A DNA stretch of 64,000 bases from Paenirhizobium cremeum (GTDB taxonomy: Bacteria > Pseudomonadota > Alphaproteobacteria > Rhizobiales > Rhizobiaceae). A program made the translations under genes and the position numbers. This document shows positions 1 to 8,578 of this stretch, one piece after another. The stretch lies in the NCBI RefSeq assembly GCF_022884085.1, contig NZ_JAGGCS010000018.1, positions 38,745 to 102,744 of the forward strand. Reading direction: 5' to 3'. Below the pieces are notes generated by a model. The model saw only the letters and a program-made list of their open reading frames with translations, did not search any database and had not been told where the DNA came from. The first letter of the stretch is position 1; every line of letters starts with the position of its first letter.

Positions 1-305
1 GGCGAGGCGGCGGGTGCGGCGGCCGCCTTCGAACGGCCATCGCCGCAAAGCTCGGATATCGTGGATAGGGCCGGCAGAAGACGCGCTTCGGCCCGTTGGG
101 GGAGCAGGAACGGCGCCAGTTCGTCCTCCGTGAACGCTCCTGCTGCAATTTCCTGCAATGCAAGATTGCTCACATTCGGATCTCGCAAAGCAAGTCTCGG
201 TTCGGCCCCACGGTTGAGCGCACGCGTGCGCGCTGCCGCAGCCAGCACCAGCACGAACCGGTTCGGAAGAGCCTTCTCGCAATCAAAGATGACATGCCGG
301 TCCAT
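1..305 (-). CDS. RNA polymerase omega subunit-like protein, partial (3' end off the window)
   Basis: This reading frame begins with ATG at 305 and stays open to the window edge, giving about 101 residues with no stop. The N-terminal part resembles RpoZ: a Cys-Glu pair near residues 9-10, the run NRFVLVLAAAARTRAL at about 15-30, then a block NLALQEIAAGAFTEDEL. RpoZ stabilises the RNA polymerase beta' subunit. A chromosomal rpoZ is expected elsewhere, so this is probably a paralogue. The start lies 8 bases after the stop of the NDUFS4-like gene, and its ribosome binding site GAGGTG overlaps that stop, so the two are translated from one transcript. The Ala-rich tail after residue 90 is unlike the acidic tail of ordinary RpoZ. 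Assignment rests on motif resemblance only. Confidence 0.65.
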   Translation of the reverse strand, partial: MDRHVIFDCEKALPNRFVLVLAAAARTRALNRGAEPRLALRDPNVSNLALQEIAAGAFTEDELAPFLLPQRAEARLLPALSTISELCGDGRSKAAAAPAAS

Positions 306-313
306 GGCTCACC

Positions 314-1066
314 TCATGCGGCATGCCGATCGTTCATTGTATGAACTGGCCCGTTTTCAACGCCTCGCTCAAGCGCGAGCATCGCCTGCTCGACCTCGTA
401 AAGGCGCGATGGCCGGTCGTTTTCCGGCATGCCTTCATTGGTCGCCTGATCTGCCAGATATTCCGTCCAGGCCCAGTTCATCAGGATCGAACGCTTCGCC
501 TCGAGCGACAACGCCGGATCGCGAACGACGTCCATCGGGGCGAACCAGCTGGCCGGACCGGACGCATCGTCGCGGTCTGCCGCGCCATCCATGGCCTGCC
601 CGTACTTTTCCTGAAGTCGAGCAAGACCCAGCCGCTCCAAGGTTGCATCAGCAAAGGCATGAGCGGGCCTAGCCGATTGGCGACCATTCCTCCTCTTGGC
701 CGATGCAACAGCCTTGTCTGCCGGCCGTTGCACGACGTAGGTCAGCCCTTGTCGCTTGGCATAGCGGATGGCGGATTGCAGTGTGGGGAATTCGAGTTCC
801 ACCTGCGCAAGTGGGTCACTGCCGCCGGTATAGCCCATCAAGGGTTCGATAAACGGCGCGGAGCGACGCTCGAAAACGAGCCGCCAGCCCTTTGTTCGCG
901 CATTCCCTGAGGTGGTCACAGAACGCGACGGCTTGAAGATGCGCGCAACCGCGTCGTCCGGAAATGGCGAGCGTCCGAAGGAAAAGTTGCGCCGGTTGTC
1001 ATTTAAGGCGCGGACAGCGGCAGTTGGGGTCTCTATTTTTGGTTTTGTGTCTCTTGCAGTCTCCAT
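314..1066 (-). CDS. NDUFS4-like complex I accessory protein fused to a C-terminal conserved domain
   Basis: A 250-residue protein. Residues about 40-112 match the 'ETC complex I subunit conserved region' (NDUFS4/18 kDa subunit): an ARIFKPSR start, a Gly-Trp-Arg-Leu-Val-Phe core, and a SAIRYAKRQGLTYVV end. NDUFS4 is an accessory subunit of NADH:quinone oxidoreductase. The usual rhizobial protein is only about 100 residues. Here a basic linker (about 115-140) leads to a second domain (about 150-245) carrying DPALSLEAKRSILMNWAW, which resembles the protein encoded at 9160-9513. The start follows GGGAGGG with good spacing. The gene lies downstream of the two hsp20 genes and directly upstream of the omega-like gene. 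Its role in stress islands is not known to me; adjusting respiration is an inference. Confidence 0.75.
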   Translation of the reverse strand: METARDTKPKIETPTAAVRALNDNRRNFSFGRSPFPDDAVARIFKPSRSVTTSGNARTKGWRLVFERRSAPFIEPLMGYTGGSDPLAQVELEFPTLQSAIRYAKRQGLTYVVQRPADKAVASAKRRNGRQSARPAHAFADATLERLGLARLQEKYGQAMDGAADRDDASGPASWFAPMDVVRDPALSLEAKRSILMNWAWTEYLADQATNEGMPENDRPSRLYEVEQAMLALERGVENGPVHTMNDRHAA

Positions 1067-1095
1067 TCTGCATCCCTCCCGGTTGGCGAAGGATA

Positions 1096-1124
1096 CTGGC
1101 GGCCGCCATTGGGCCGGCCGCCAG
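1096..1124. terminator. Strong GC hairpin between hsp20 and the NDUFS4-like gene
   Basis: CTGGCGGCCG at 1096-1105 is the exact reverse complement of CGGCCGCCAG at 1115-1124, with a 9-base loop. It lies 15 bases past the hsp20 stop codon. There is no T-tract after it on the minus strand, so it may attenuate transcription or stabilise the RNA end rather than terminate fully. Confidence 0.4.
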
Positions 1125-1139
1125 GGTTGGTTGAACCGA

Positions 1140-1649
1140 TCAGCTCTTGATGGCGATGCGCTTGACCTGCGACTGCGCCTTCTCGGTCTTGGGCAGGGTC
1201 ACGGTCAGCACACCATTCTTGAAATGCGCGTCGACCTTGTCTTCCGCGATCTCAACGCCGAGCGGGATGCGGCGCTCGAAGCGGCCATAGTATCGCTCGG
1301 AGAACTGACGATCCTTGTCCTCGTTCTCGGAACGCTTCTCGCCCTTCAGCGTCAGCACACCGTCGTTGAGCAGGACTTCTATATCCTTTTCTTCAAGGCC
1401 GGGCACTTCGGCCGTCACCTTGATCTCCTTGTCGGTGTCGGAGATCTCGACGCTCGGCCAGCCGACACTGAAGGCAGAACCACTGCCGAAGGTGGGCAGG
1501 CTGGAGCCGAACCCCCGGAAAACATCGTCGAACAGTCGGTTCACTTCGCGATGAAGCGACAGGAAGGGATCACGGTCGTTATCGCGCAGGACAGTCGGAA
1601 CCTGGTTGCCATTGTTACGGCCCCAGGGAATCAGATCACGAACACTCAT
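1140..1649 (-). CDS. Small heat shock protein, Hsp20/alpha-crystallin family
   Basis: A 169-residue Hsp20. The N-terminal region runs to about residue 60 (MSVRDLIPWGR, then FLSLHREVNRLFDDVF, typical of this class). The alpha-crystallin domain follows (PSVEISDTDKEIKVTAEVPG, then GVLTLKGEKR) and ends with FKNGVLTVTLPK, the conserved signature. It should act as an ATP-independent holdase in the cytoplasm, passing unfolded proteins to GroEL or DnaK. An in-frame ATG farther upstream exists, but the ATG at 1649 is preceded by AAGGAG and matches the usual N terminus, so I chose it. It follows a second hsp20 on the same strand with a 96-base gap containing a perfect 20-base palindrome. Confidence 0.95.
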   Translation of the reverse strand: MSVRDLIPWGRNNGNQVPTVLRDNDRDPFLSLHREVNRLFDDVFRGFGSSLPTFGSGSAFSVGWPSVEISDTDKEIKVTAEVPGLEEKDIEVLLNDGVLTLKGEKRSENEDKDRQFSERYYGRFERRIPLGVEIAEDKVDAHFKNGVLTVTLPKTEKAQSQVKRIAIKS

Positions 1650-1695
1650 GGTTTTTCTCCTTCTCATCTGTTGATTGGACAAAATCTGCCAGTGA

Positions 1696-1715
1696 CGCCG
1701 GGCCATGGCCCGGCG
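1696..1715. repeat. Perfect 20-bp palindrome upstream of hsp20
   Basis: CGCCGGGCCATGGCCCGGCG reads the same on both strands. It lies 47 bases upstream of the hsp20 start and 31 bases past the stop of the upstream hsp20 gene. It may be an intercistronic hairpin in the RNA that separates expression of the two genes, or a protein-binding site. No T-tract follows. Confidence 0.5.
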
Positions 1716-1745
1716 CCCTGCTTGCAGACAGCTTCGTTTGGAAAA

Positions 1746-2222
1746 TCAGGCGGCCTGCTTGTCCGCTTCGATCTGCTTCGTATCGACCATCGGCAGAGCC
1801 GTGTCGGTCGAAATCGCAATCTGGCGAGGCTTCATATCTTCGGGGATTTCCCGCTTGAGATCGACGGTCAGCAGGCCATTGACGAGCCCGGCCCCGACGA
1901 CCTTGACATGATCGGCAAGCTCGAACCGGCGCTGGAACGAACGACCGGCGATCCCGCGATGCAGATACTGCAGATCGTCGTCATTCGCCTTTTGCCCGGC
2001 GACGAAGAGCATGTTCTGCGCCTGGGTAATCGTCAGCTCGTCCTGGGTGAAACCCGCCACTGCCATGGCAATGCGGTAGTCGTCCTCACCGGTCTTGATA
2101 ATGTCGTAGGGCGGCCAGTTGTCGATCGATTCGACACGGCTTGCAGCTTCAAGTGCGTTCAACATTCGGTCGAAGCCGATGCTTGACCGAAAAAGGGGAG
2201 AAAAATCGAGGTTTGTCCTCAT
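1746..2222 (-). CDS. Small heat shock protein, IbpA-like Hsp20
   Basis: A 158-residue Hsp20 of the IbpA/HspA type common in rhizobia. It starts MRTNLDFSPLFRSSIGFDRM, has NWPPYDIIKTGEDDYRIAMAVAGF at the start of the alpha-crystallin domain and GLLTVDLKREIPE at its end. It should co-aggregate with unfolding proteins in the cytoplasm and keep them refoldable. ATGs at 2228 and 2222 are both in frame. AGGAGG ends only 2 bases before the first but 8 before the second, so 2222 is the likely start. The leader holds features of a ROSE RNA thermometer. It belongs to a different Hsp20 class from the gene at 1140, so the island carries both types. Confidence 0.93.
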   Translation of the reverse strand: MRTNLDFSPLFRSSIGFDRMLNALEAASRVESIDNWPPYDIIKTGEDDYRIAMAVAGFTQDELTITQAQNMLFVAGQKANDDDLQYLHRGIAGRSFQRRFELADHVKVVGAGLVNGLLTVDLKREIPEDMKPRQIAISTDTALPMVDTKQIEADKQAA

Positions 2223-2330
2223 AACCATATCCTCCTTACAAGCAACATGGATACAAGGAGACGCCAAGAGCACAGGGCGCCTCCTGGACGTGTCGATCCC
2301 CGATTGGGCGATCGAACAATAATCATTTAA
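2223..2330 (-). promoter_or_regulatory. ROSE-like RNA thermometer in the leader of the IbpA-like gene
   Basis: In minus-strand RNA, UUGCU (complement of 2241-2245) lies 4 bases before the Shine-Dalgarno AGGAGG (complement of 2231-2236). That is the hallmark of the last hairpin of ROSE elements, which hide the ribosome site at low temperature. Upstream there are two more stem-loops: GGAGGCGCC pairing with GGCGTCTCC (2257-2284), and CGATC pairing with GATCG around 2296-2314. A chain of hairpins ending in this arrangement is the known architecture of rhizobial hsp20 leaders. I judged pairing by eye only. Confidence 0.55.
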
Positions 2331-2352
2331 TTCAGTACGTTGCGGCTTCAAG
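2324..2352 (-). promoter_or_regulatory. Possible RpoH-type promoter of the IbpA-like gene
   Basis: CTTGAA (complement of 2347-2352) fits the -35 element of alphaproteobacterial sigma-32 promoters. Seventeen bases on is TAAATG (complement of 2324-2329), a weak -10. Initiation here would give a leader of about 95 bases, a normal ROSE length. Confidence 0.3.
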
Positions 2353-2448
2353 AGGTTTTCAATAGCACCATGGAAAATTTTCTTGGCCCGTGGCGAGCTG
2401 ATACCGTGTCCGACTATTCAATAGGCTCTCGAGAGAAGTCCACCCATG

Positions 2449-3825
2449 TCAATCGCGCATCAAGATGTCGAGAAAGCTCCGACACCAGTGAAAGATGTCG
2501 TTGGCTCGCAATTTTTCCATCATCGCCTGCCAGCGTTCCACGCGAGCGTCGTGTGGCATCGAGAGCGCAACTTCGATCGCCGAGGCCATGGAATCGAGAT
2601 CATATGGATTGACCAACAGCGCGCTGTCGAGTTCACGAGCGGCGCCGGCAAAGCGCGAAAGGATCAAAACGCCCGGGTCTTCCGGTCTCTGCGCCGCAAC
2701 ATATTCCTTTGCGACCAGATTCATGCCGTCACGCAAGGGCGTCACCAACCCGACCTTCGCAATGCGATATAGCCCGGCCAGGGATCGGCGACCGAGAGAC
2801 TGGTTTATATAGCGCACCGGTGACCAATCGACCGTGCCGAGTTCTCCGTTCACTCGGCCAGCCAATTCGGCGACCGCTTTTTGCATGGCCGCATATTCGG
2901 GCACGTTCGAACGTGATGTTGGCGTGACCTGCAACAGAGTTGTGCGCCCCATGCGCATGGTATTCATCTGCAGAAAACGATGAAATGCGTCGATACGCTG
3001 AGTAATTCCTTTGGAATAATCGAGCCGATCGACGCCGATCACGAGATCGCTGCCACCAAGGCTTGCCTTTGTGCGCGCAACCAGAGGGGCGTTCGTCGCG
3101 TCGCCTGCCACGCGCTCGAATTCCGCTGTATCAATGCTGATGGGAAAGGCACCGCAGCGGAACACTCTGCCATATGCGCGGCAAAGATCGTTGCCCAATA
3201 GCTCTCCAGCCCCCTCTCGACGCAGGCATTCGGCGAAATTGTCGAGATCGTATCGGGTATGAAAGCCTACCAGATCATAAGACGAGAGCCCCCGTAGAAT
3301 CACGTCGTAGACGGGCATGGCAAACAGGATGTCCGCCGGAGGCCAGGGAATATGAAGAAAAAAGCCGATCCTGTTGGCGCAACCGCGTATGCGCAATTCT
3401 TCCGCCAGCGGAATTAGGTGATAGTCGTGAACCCAGATGATATCATCAGGTTCGATCAACGGCATTAGCAGGTCCGCGAAGAGCCGGTTAACCCGATAGT
3501 ATCCGGACATCTCACTACGGGCGTATTCACTGAGGTCCAACCGACAATGAAAGGTCGGCCACAAAACCCGATTGGCAAAGCCATTGTAGTATTCGGCTAT
3601 ATCTTTCTTTGTCAGATCCGTGAGCGCATACTCAATGTTTCCGATCCGCTGGCTCGAAAGCGGGGGTCTATTAGTCTCCGCGCTCTGTTTGCCCGACCAT
3701 CCCATCCAGAGACCATTATGTTTCTGCAGCGCTGAATGGAGCGCTATCGCAAGTCCACCCGGCGGAGGATTGCTGTTCTTGTCCGGTAGCGGGACCCGGT
3801 TTGAGACAACGATGAGCCGGCTCAT
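2449..3825 (-). CDS. otsA: Trehalose-6-phosphate synthase
   Basis: A 458-residue family GT20 enzyme that joins UDP-glucose and glucose-6-phosphate to make trehalose-6-phosphate. Family motifs are present in order: MSRLIVVSNRVPLP and the PPGGLA loop at the N terminus, WVHDYHLIPLAEELR in the middle, RLDYSKGI at about 270, and LRDGMNLVAKEYVAAQ near 365. Length is normal for bacterial OtsA. Its ATG overlaps the otsB stop by four bases (ATGA), so otsB and otsA are translationally coupled and form a two-step pathway. Trehalose is a cytoplasmic compatible solute against heat, drying and salt, which fits the neighbouring chaperones. Confidence 0.97.
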   Translation of the reverse strand: MSRLIVVSNRVPLPDKNSNPPPGGLAIALHSALQKHNGLWMGWSGKQSAETNRPPLSSQRIGNIEYALTDLTKKDIAEYYNGFANRVLWPTFHCRLDLSEYARSEMSGYYRVNRLFADLLMPLIEPDDIIWVHDYHLIPLAEELRIRGCANRIGFFLHIPWPPADILFAMPVYDVILRGLSSYDLVGFHTRYDLDNFAECLRREGAGELLGNDLCRAYGRVFRCGAFPISIDTAEFERVAGDATNAPLVARTKASLGGSDLVIGVDRLDYSKGITQRIDAFHRFLQMNTMRMGRTTLLQVTPTSRSNVPEYAAMQKAVAELAGRVNGELGTVDWSPVRYINQSLGRRSLAGLYRIAKVGLVTPLRDGMNLVAKEYVAAQRPEDPGVLILSRFAGAARELDSALLVNPYDLDSMASAIEVALSMPHDARVERWQAMMEKLRANDIFHWCRSFLDILMRD

Positions 3826-4643
3826 CTCGAAGTTCCCTGACTGCCGAGCCTTGAGCAGGCAATAGAGCCCAGACGAGAACGCAAGTCGGCGGGAGATTGC
3901 AATGCGGTATCGGCCGACGTAATACCTGGTTCGCTGCCAACCCGGATTGCCGCGCCGCCCCCTTGTTTAGCTGCGACGAACATATCTTCGTCCGTAAGGT
4001 CATCACCAATTGCTATAGGCAGTCGGCCCGAAAACTCCGCGGTCTCCATGAAACTTTTGAGCGCATCGCCTTTATTTGCCTTTGCTGGCCGCAGTTCGAT
4101 CAGCATCTTGCCACGTTGGACGTACCAGTCATCACCGGCCACGCGCCGAGCCTCTTCCATCAACGCTTCTACTGCGTGTTGCGCTGCGGGTGCCAGGCGA
4201 TAGTGGAGCGCCACAGCGGCGCCCTTATCCTCGAAGATCACCTTTTCCGGCTCTGGCCGCCGCAACCTGAGCAGAGCTTTTGCCTTATTGAAGGGCTCTG
4301 ATGACGCGGTCCCGTATCGGGTTCCATCCGCGAACCGCATTTCCGCGCCGTGAAGGCCGGCAACGGCAAAGCGTTGGGGGGCAAAAAACGCGTCAACCGT
4401 CGCGATACTACGTCCGGTCACCAGCGCAAGTGATCCACCCAGATATCGGGATAGCGCAGCCAGATCGCGGCCGAGATCGTCCGGCACAGCAACTGCCCCC
4501 GGCGTCGGTGCGATATCCAGAAGCGTACCGTCGATATCCAGAAACAGCGCGAAGCGCTCCGGCGAGGTCATGAGCCCCTCAAGTGGATCGGGCTGCTTTT
4601 TGCAAACAGCACCCGAAGGACCTGTCATGTGTGTCACGCACAT
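3822..4643 (-). CDS. otsB: Trehalose-6-phosphate phosphatase
   Basis: A 273-residue HAD-superfamily phosphatase that removes phosphate from trehalose-6-phosphate. The nucleophile motif FLDIDGTLLDIAPTPGAV lies at about residues 33-50, LVTGRS at about 94-99, the Lys-containing KANKGDAL near 188, and IAIGDDLTDEDMF near 205. The first ATG (4643) is used here; a later in-frame ATG at 4571 starts just before the domain and is possible. It is the first gene of the otsBA operon and diverges from the glycosyltransferase gene across a 396-base gap. Confidence 0.96.
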   Translation of the reverse strand: MCVTHMTGPSGAVCKKQPDPLEGLMTSPERFALFLDIDGTLLDIAPTPGAVAVPDDLGRDLAALSRYLGGSLALVTGRSIATVDAFFAPQRFAVAGLHGAEMRFADGTRYGTASSEPFNKAKALLRLRRPEPEKVIFEDKGAAVALHYRLAPAAQHAVEALMEEARRVAGDDWYVQRGKMLIELRPAKANKGDALKSFMETAEFSGRLPIAIGDDLTDEDMFVAAKQGGGAAIRVGSEPGITSADTALQSPADLRSRLGSIACSRLGSQGTSR

Positions 4644-5039
4644 CTTTCTCGTCCTCTTCTGTGGCGCGAAAGATGTAAGCGGCGTTTTGGCGCGTTCAAT
4701 ATCGCTCTGGCACTCCTCCTACCAGAGTGCCAAAAAATTAAACCGCCTCTCTTGAAGCGAGCCCACCGATTCCCAAATCTTTATCGGCTTCGCAAATTGC
4801 GAAGTGTTCATAACGTTGTTGTCATTGATCGGAAGGAGCGTTTGCGAACGTATCCGCCTGAGCCTTGTTGGCATGTTTTGAATGGCGGTGCGACAGGGCG
4901 GGCGCAACGGCCCGACTGGTAGCATGCAAAATTTCCCGAAGAAAATGGCTTGGGTGGCCTCAAAGGTGCCCGGATCGAAGATCGCAAAGAACGGTCTTTG
5001 ATGTTCATGTCCGAACTTCGCTTCTTAAAGGAGGTTTTG
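4644..5039. other. Divergent intergenic region between otsB and the glycosyltransferase
   Basis: 396 bases without a convincing gene. It should hold promoters for otsBA (minus) and the glycosyltransferase-glucosidase pair (plus). The only clear element I can point to is the AAAGGAGG ribosome site at 5028-5035 for the plus-strand gene. It is visibly less GC-rich than the flanking genes. Confidence 0.5.
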
Positions 5040-6146
5040 ATGAAAATCGCACAAATCGCACCCCTTGCCGAACGAGTTCCGCCAAAGCTCTATGGCGGAA
5101 CGGAGCGCATCGTCTCCTATCTGACAGAAGAACTCGTTCGTCAGGGGCATGATGTCACGCTGTTTGCCAGCGGTGATTCCATTACATCCGCCAAGCTCGT
5201 GCGGTGTTCGAATTTGGCCCTAAGGCTTAACCCCGCCGTTCAAGACCCTATCCCCTATCACGTCATGATGCTGGAAGAAGTGCGCAAGCGCGCGGACGAG
5301 TTCGACGTCCTGCATTTTCATATCGATCTTCTGCATTTCCCGCTGATCAGCCCATTCGCTGGCAAGACAGTCACCACGCTGCACGGACGGCTGGACTTGC
5401 CTGATCTCAAACCTTTCTACGCTTCTTTTCCGAACGTGCCGCTGGTCTCGATTTCCAACGATCAGCGCCGGCCCATGCCCCCGGTCAACTGGGCAGGTAC
5501 CGTGTATCATGGGCTGACCTCGGACGTCTTGCCGTTCACCCAAAAGCCTAAGGGCGACTACCTCGCTTTCCTGGGACGCATTTCACCAGAGAAACGCCCG
5601 GACCGGGCGATCGAGATCGCCGCGCGCACCGGCATGAAGCTGAAGATTGCCGCCAAAGTCGACAAGGCCGATGAGGCCTACTGGCAAAAGGAAATCGCGC
5701 CCATGATCGAAAAGCACAAGAATGTCGAATATATCGGCGAGATCAATGAGACGCAGAAAGCTGACTTCCTCGGAAATGCGCAAGCACTTCTGTTCCCGAT
5801 AGACTGGCCCGAGCCTTTCGGTCTCGTCATGATCGAGGCCATGGCCTGCGGTACGCCGGTCATTGCGTTTGAATGCGGCTCGGTACCCGAAGTCATCGAC
5901 GACAATGTATCCGGCTTTATCGTCAACGATATTGATGAAGCCGTGGATGCCGTCGGCAAACTCGATCAGCTCGACCGCAAAACTGTCCGCAACACGTTCG
6001 ACAAGCGTTTCACTGCAAGGAGGATGGCCAATGACTATGTCGACATCTACCGTTCACTCGTCAACAAATACAACAACGTCGGACAAATGCCGCTTCATGC
6101 TGCCAATGGAAATGCTGCCACCTTTGCCATCGCCGACACAGCCTGA
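5040..6146 (+). CDS. Family 4 glycosyltransferase
   Basis: A 368-residue GT-B fold transferase. The N terminus MKIAQIAPLAERVPPKLYGG and GGTERIVSYLTEELVRQGHDVTLF form the acceptor-side Rossmann domain. The C-terminal domain has FLGRISPEKRPDRAIEIA near 185 and EPFGLVMIEAMACGTPVIAF near 265, the EX7E motif that binds the nucleotide sugar. A longer frame upstream is open, but AAAGGAGG at normal spacing fixes the start at 5040. The glucosidase starts 27 bases later, so they form one operon. This pair beside otsBA suggests a storage or protective glucan or glycoside; donor and acceptor cannot be told from sequence. Confidence 0.9.
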   Translation: MKIAQIAPLAERVPPKLYGGTERIVSYLTEELVRQGHDVTLFASGDSITSAKLVRCSNLALRLNPAVQDPIPYHVMMLEEVRKRADEFDVLHFHIDLLHFPLISPFAGKTVTTLHGRLDLPDLKPFYASFPNVPLVSISNDQRRPMPPVNWAGTVYHGLTSDVLPFTQKPKGDYLAFLGRISPEKRPDRAIEIAARTGMKLKIAAKVDKADEAYWQKEIAPMIEKHKNVEYIGEINETQKADFLGNAQALLFPIDWPEPFGLVMIEAMACGTPVIAFECGSVPEVIDDNVSGFIVNDIDEAVDAVGKLDQLDRKTVRNTFDKRFTARRMANDYVDIYRSLVNKYNNVGQMPLHAANGNAATFAIADTA

Positions 6147-6173
6147 CGCTCATCTGATAAAGGATTTTCAGCC

Positions 6174-8387
6174 GTGGATTCCGCGTTAACATTGACCGAC
6201 GGAAAGGAGCCGGCCTACGCCGGCTCCGACACCAAGCCGACAAGCGGCGTTCCCGAGGCCGCGATCCGCTATGAACGCGGTTCGCGAACACTGAAACACG
6301 GCGACACATTCGCCGTGTTTGACAATAATGGTGATGCAGTTTCGTGGCCAGGCAACCCTGAGGGTGTGTTCCATCGGGATACGCGGCACCTGTCCTATCT
6401 CAGCCTGACCATCAACGGGCTCCATCCGTTGCTGCTTTCTTCGACATTGCGTGACGACAACGCTACGCTGAACTGCGATCTCACCAATCCTGACATTGTC
6501 ATCGAGCCAGATGGCGACACGCTTCGCCACGACTTGCTACACATACGGCGGACACGGTTTCTTCTAAACGGAGTCTGCTACGAACGGCTTCTGCTGCGCA
6601 ATTTCGATGACCGGGAACGCACGATCCGTCTCGATATTGCATTTGCGGCCGATTTCGCCGACCTGTTCGAAATACGGGGCACGCCCCGCGCGAAGCGCGG
6701 GCAATCGGCCCAGCCTGCGGTGGGGGCTGATCGCGTCCGCCTTTCCTATCTCGGTCTCGATGGGCGAACACGTGCAACGGTTCTGCGTTTCGGCCCCGAA
6801 CCCTCGTCAATTGCGGGAGATCATGCCCGTTATCAGATTACCCTTGGGCCACGTGAAGCCCGCTCGCTCTTCATCGAGATTATCTGTGACGAGCGCAGTG
6901 AAGAGAAAACTCCACCCCGAAAGACATTTTTCTCCGCACTGCGTCGGGCGCGTCGAGCTCTGCGACGCTCGTCGGCTCGTGCAGCATCGGTGGTGACCTC
7001 CAACGAAATTTTCAATGAAGCCGCCCGCCGCAGCGTCGCGGACCTCTATATGCTCATGACCGACACGCCCGAAGGCCCGTACCCCTATGCCGGCATCCCC
7101 TGGTTCAGCACAGTCTTTGGTCGCGATGCGCTGATAACCGCCCTGGAGACACTTTGGCTCGACCCGGCAATCGCCCTTGGCGTCCTTAAGCATCTCGCCG
7201 CCAACCAGGCAGTGGACTTCAACCCTGAAGCCGACGCCGAACCAGGCAAGATCCTCCACGAGATGCGCTTCGGAGAGATGGCGGAACTCGGTGAAGTTCC
7301 CTTCCGTCGGTATTACGGCAGCATCGATTCGACCCCGCTTTTTGTCATGCTGGCGGGCGCCTATCTTCAAAGGACAGGTGACCTCGAAACGTTACGTGGC
7401 CTATGGCCTCATATACGCGCTGCGCTGAACTGGATTACCCGGTTTGGAGACCGGGATGGTGACGGCTTCGTTGAATATGGTGCCCGCACCGGGAAGGGCC
7501 TGGCCAATCAGGGTTGGAAGGACAGCCACGACTCCGTGTTCCACAAGGACGGCAGGCTTGCGACGGGACCAATCGCTCTGACGGAGGTGCAGGCCTATGT
7601 ATATGGTGCCTGGCGGGCGGCCGCGATCATTGCCCGGCAGCTGGGTAAGGACGATGACGCCTTGAGTTTCGACCGAATGGCCGAGACATTGCGCATCTCC
7701 TTCGACAAAGCGTTCTTTGACGAAGAACTGCAAACCTATATCCTGGCCCTCGACGGCGAGAAAAATCCTTGCCGTGTCCGCTCGTCGAATGCCGGTCATG
7801 CGCTGTTCACGGGGATTGCTTTCCCGGAACGCGCCGAGAAGGTCGTCCGAACACTGATGGCGCAGTCATCTTTCTGTGGCTGGGGTGTGCGCACTATTGC
7901 CGCCTCCGAGGCACGCTACAATCCGATGAGCTATCACAACGGATCGGTCTGGCCGCATGACAATGCGCTGATCGCCGCCGGTTTGGTGCGGTACGGCTAT
8001 CGGGCCGAGGCAGCACGCATCTTCGAAGCATTGTTTGCCGCATCGACCTACATCGATCTCAGACGGCTTCCCGAGCTTTACTGCGGCTTCGTTCGCCAAC
8101 GCGGAAAAGGGCCTACGTTCTATCCCGTCTCCTGCATCCCGCAAGCTTGGGCCGCGGCGGCGCCGCTCTTCCTGCTGGCGACAGTGATCGGTCTCGGTTT
8201 CGATCCACGCGCCTGCCAATTGACGCTGAACCAGCCTGTACTGCCATCTTTCACTGATGAAGTTGTGCTTCGAAACCTGCGGCTCGGTTCGGCATCGGTG
8301 GATATCGCTTTGCGCGGCACCCAATCGAAGGTGGTCGTTGACGTTCTCGAACGAAAGGGAGAGATCAAGGTGTTGACGACCAACTGA
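6174..8387 (+). CDS. Amylo-alpha-1,6-glucosidase / glycogen-debranching-type glycoside hydrolase
   Basis: A 737-residue protein with a GTG start after AAAGGA. Residues about 30-240 form the N-terminal debranching-enzyme beta domain (TLKHGDTFAVFDNNGDAV, GVFHRDTRHLSYLSL). Residues about 275-690 form an (alpha/alpha)6 barrel with GIPWFSTVFGRDALITALE, ANQGWKDSHDSVFH and SYHNGSVWPHDNALIAAG. It should cut alpha-1,6-linked glucose or trim a glucan. There is no signal peptide, so it acts in the cytoplasm. Being co-transcribed with a glycosyltransferase and next to otsBA, it may recycle glucan into glucose phosphate for trehalose; that is inference. Confidence 0.9.
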   Translation: MDSALTLTDGKEPAYAGSDTKPTSGVPEAAIRYERGSRTLKHGDTFAVFDNNGDAVSWPGNPEGVFHRDTRHLSYLSLTINGLHPLLLSSTLRDDNATLNCDLTNPDIVIEPDGDTLRHDLLHIRRTRFLLNGVCYERLLLRNFDDRERTIRLDIAFAADFADLFEIRGTPRAKRGQSAQPAVGADRVRLSYLGLDGRTRATVLRFGPEPSSIAGDHARYQITLGPREARSLFIEIICDERSEEKTPPRKTFFSALRRARRALRRSSARAASVVTSNEIFNEAARRSVADLYMLMTDTPEGPYPYAGIPWFSTVFGRDALITALETLWLDPAIALGVLKHLAANQAVDFNPEADAEPGKILHEMRFGEMAELGEVPFRRYYGSIDSTPLFVMLAGAYLQRTGDLETLRGLWPHIRAALNWITRFGDRDGDGFVEYGARTGKGLANQGWKDSHDSVFHKDGRLATGPIALTEVQAYVYGAWRAAAIIARQLGKDDDALSFDRMAETLRISFDKAFFDEELQTYILALDGEKNPCRVRSSNAGHALFTGIAFPERAEKVVRTLMAQSSFCGWGVRTIAASEARYNPMSYHNGSVWPHDNALIAAGLVRYGYRAEAARIFEALFAASTYIDLRRLPELYCGFVRQRGKGPTFYPVSCIPQAWAAAAPLFLLATVIGLGFDPRACQLTLNQPVLPSFTDEVVLRNLRLGSASVDIALRGTQSKVVVDVLERKGEIKVLTTN

Positions 8388-8578
8388 GAGCTTTGGCAGA
8401 ACCGCCTCGGCCTTGGGCTCGAAACGCTCACAGATTTGTGCTTGGAGGCTCGGACCGTAAACCAAGATCAACTTTTCATGCCTTCGCGGCGGAGTTCGGC
8501 TTTAGGTCGAAAAAAAGGTTCTCGCCCAAGAAGCCACGCTCTGCGCCATCCTTTCCACACGAACAGGAGGAAGTGTTG

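Noticed and set aside
912..2186. A 424-residue plus-strand frame over the hsp20 genes
   Set aside because: It is antisense to two certain Hsp20 genes and shows no protein-like motif. The same applies to 10908-11891 opposite groEL and 34461-38927 opposite the methylase-helicase.
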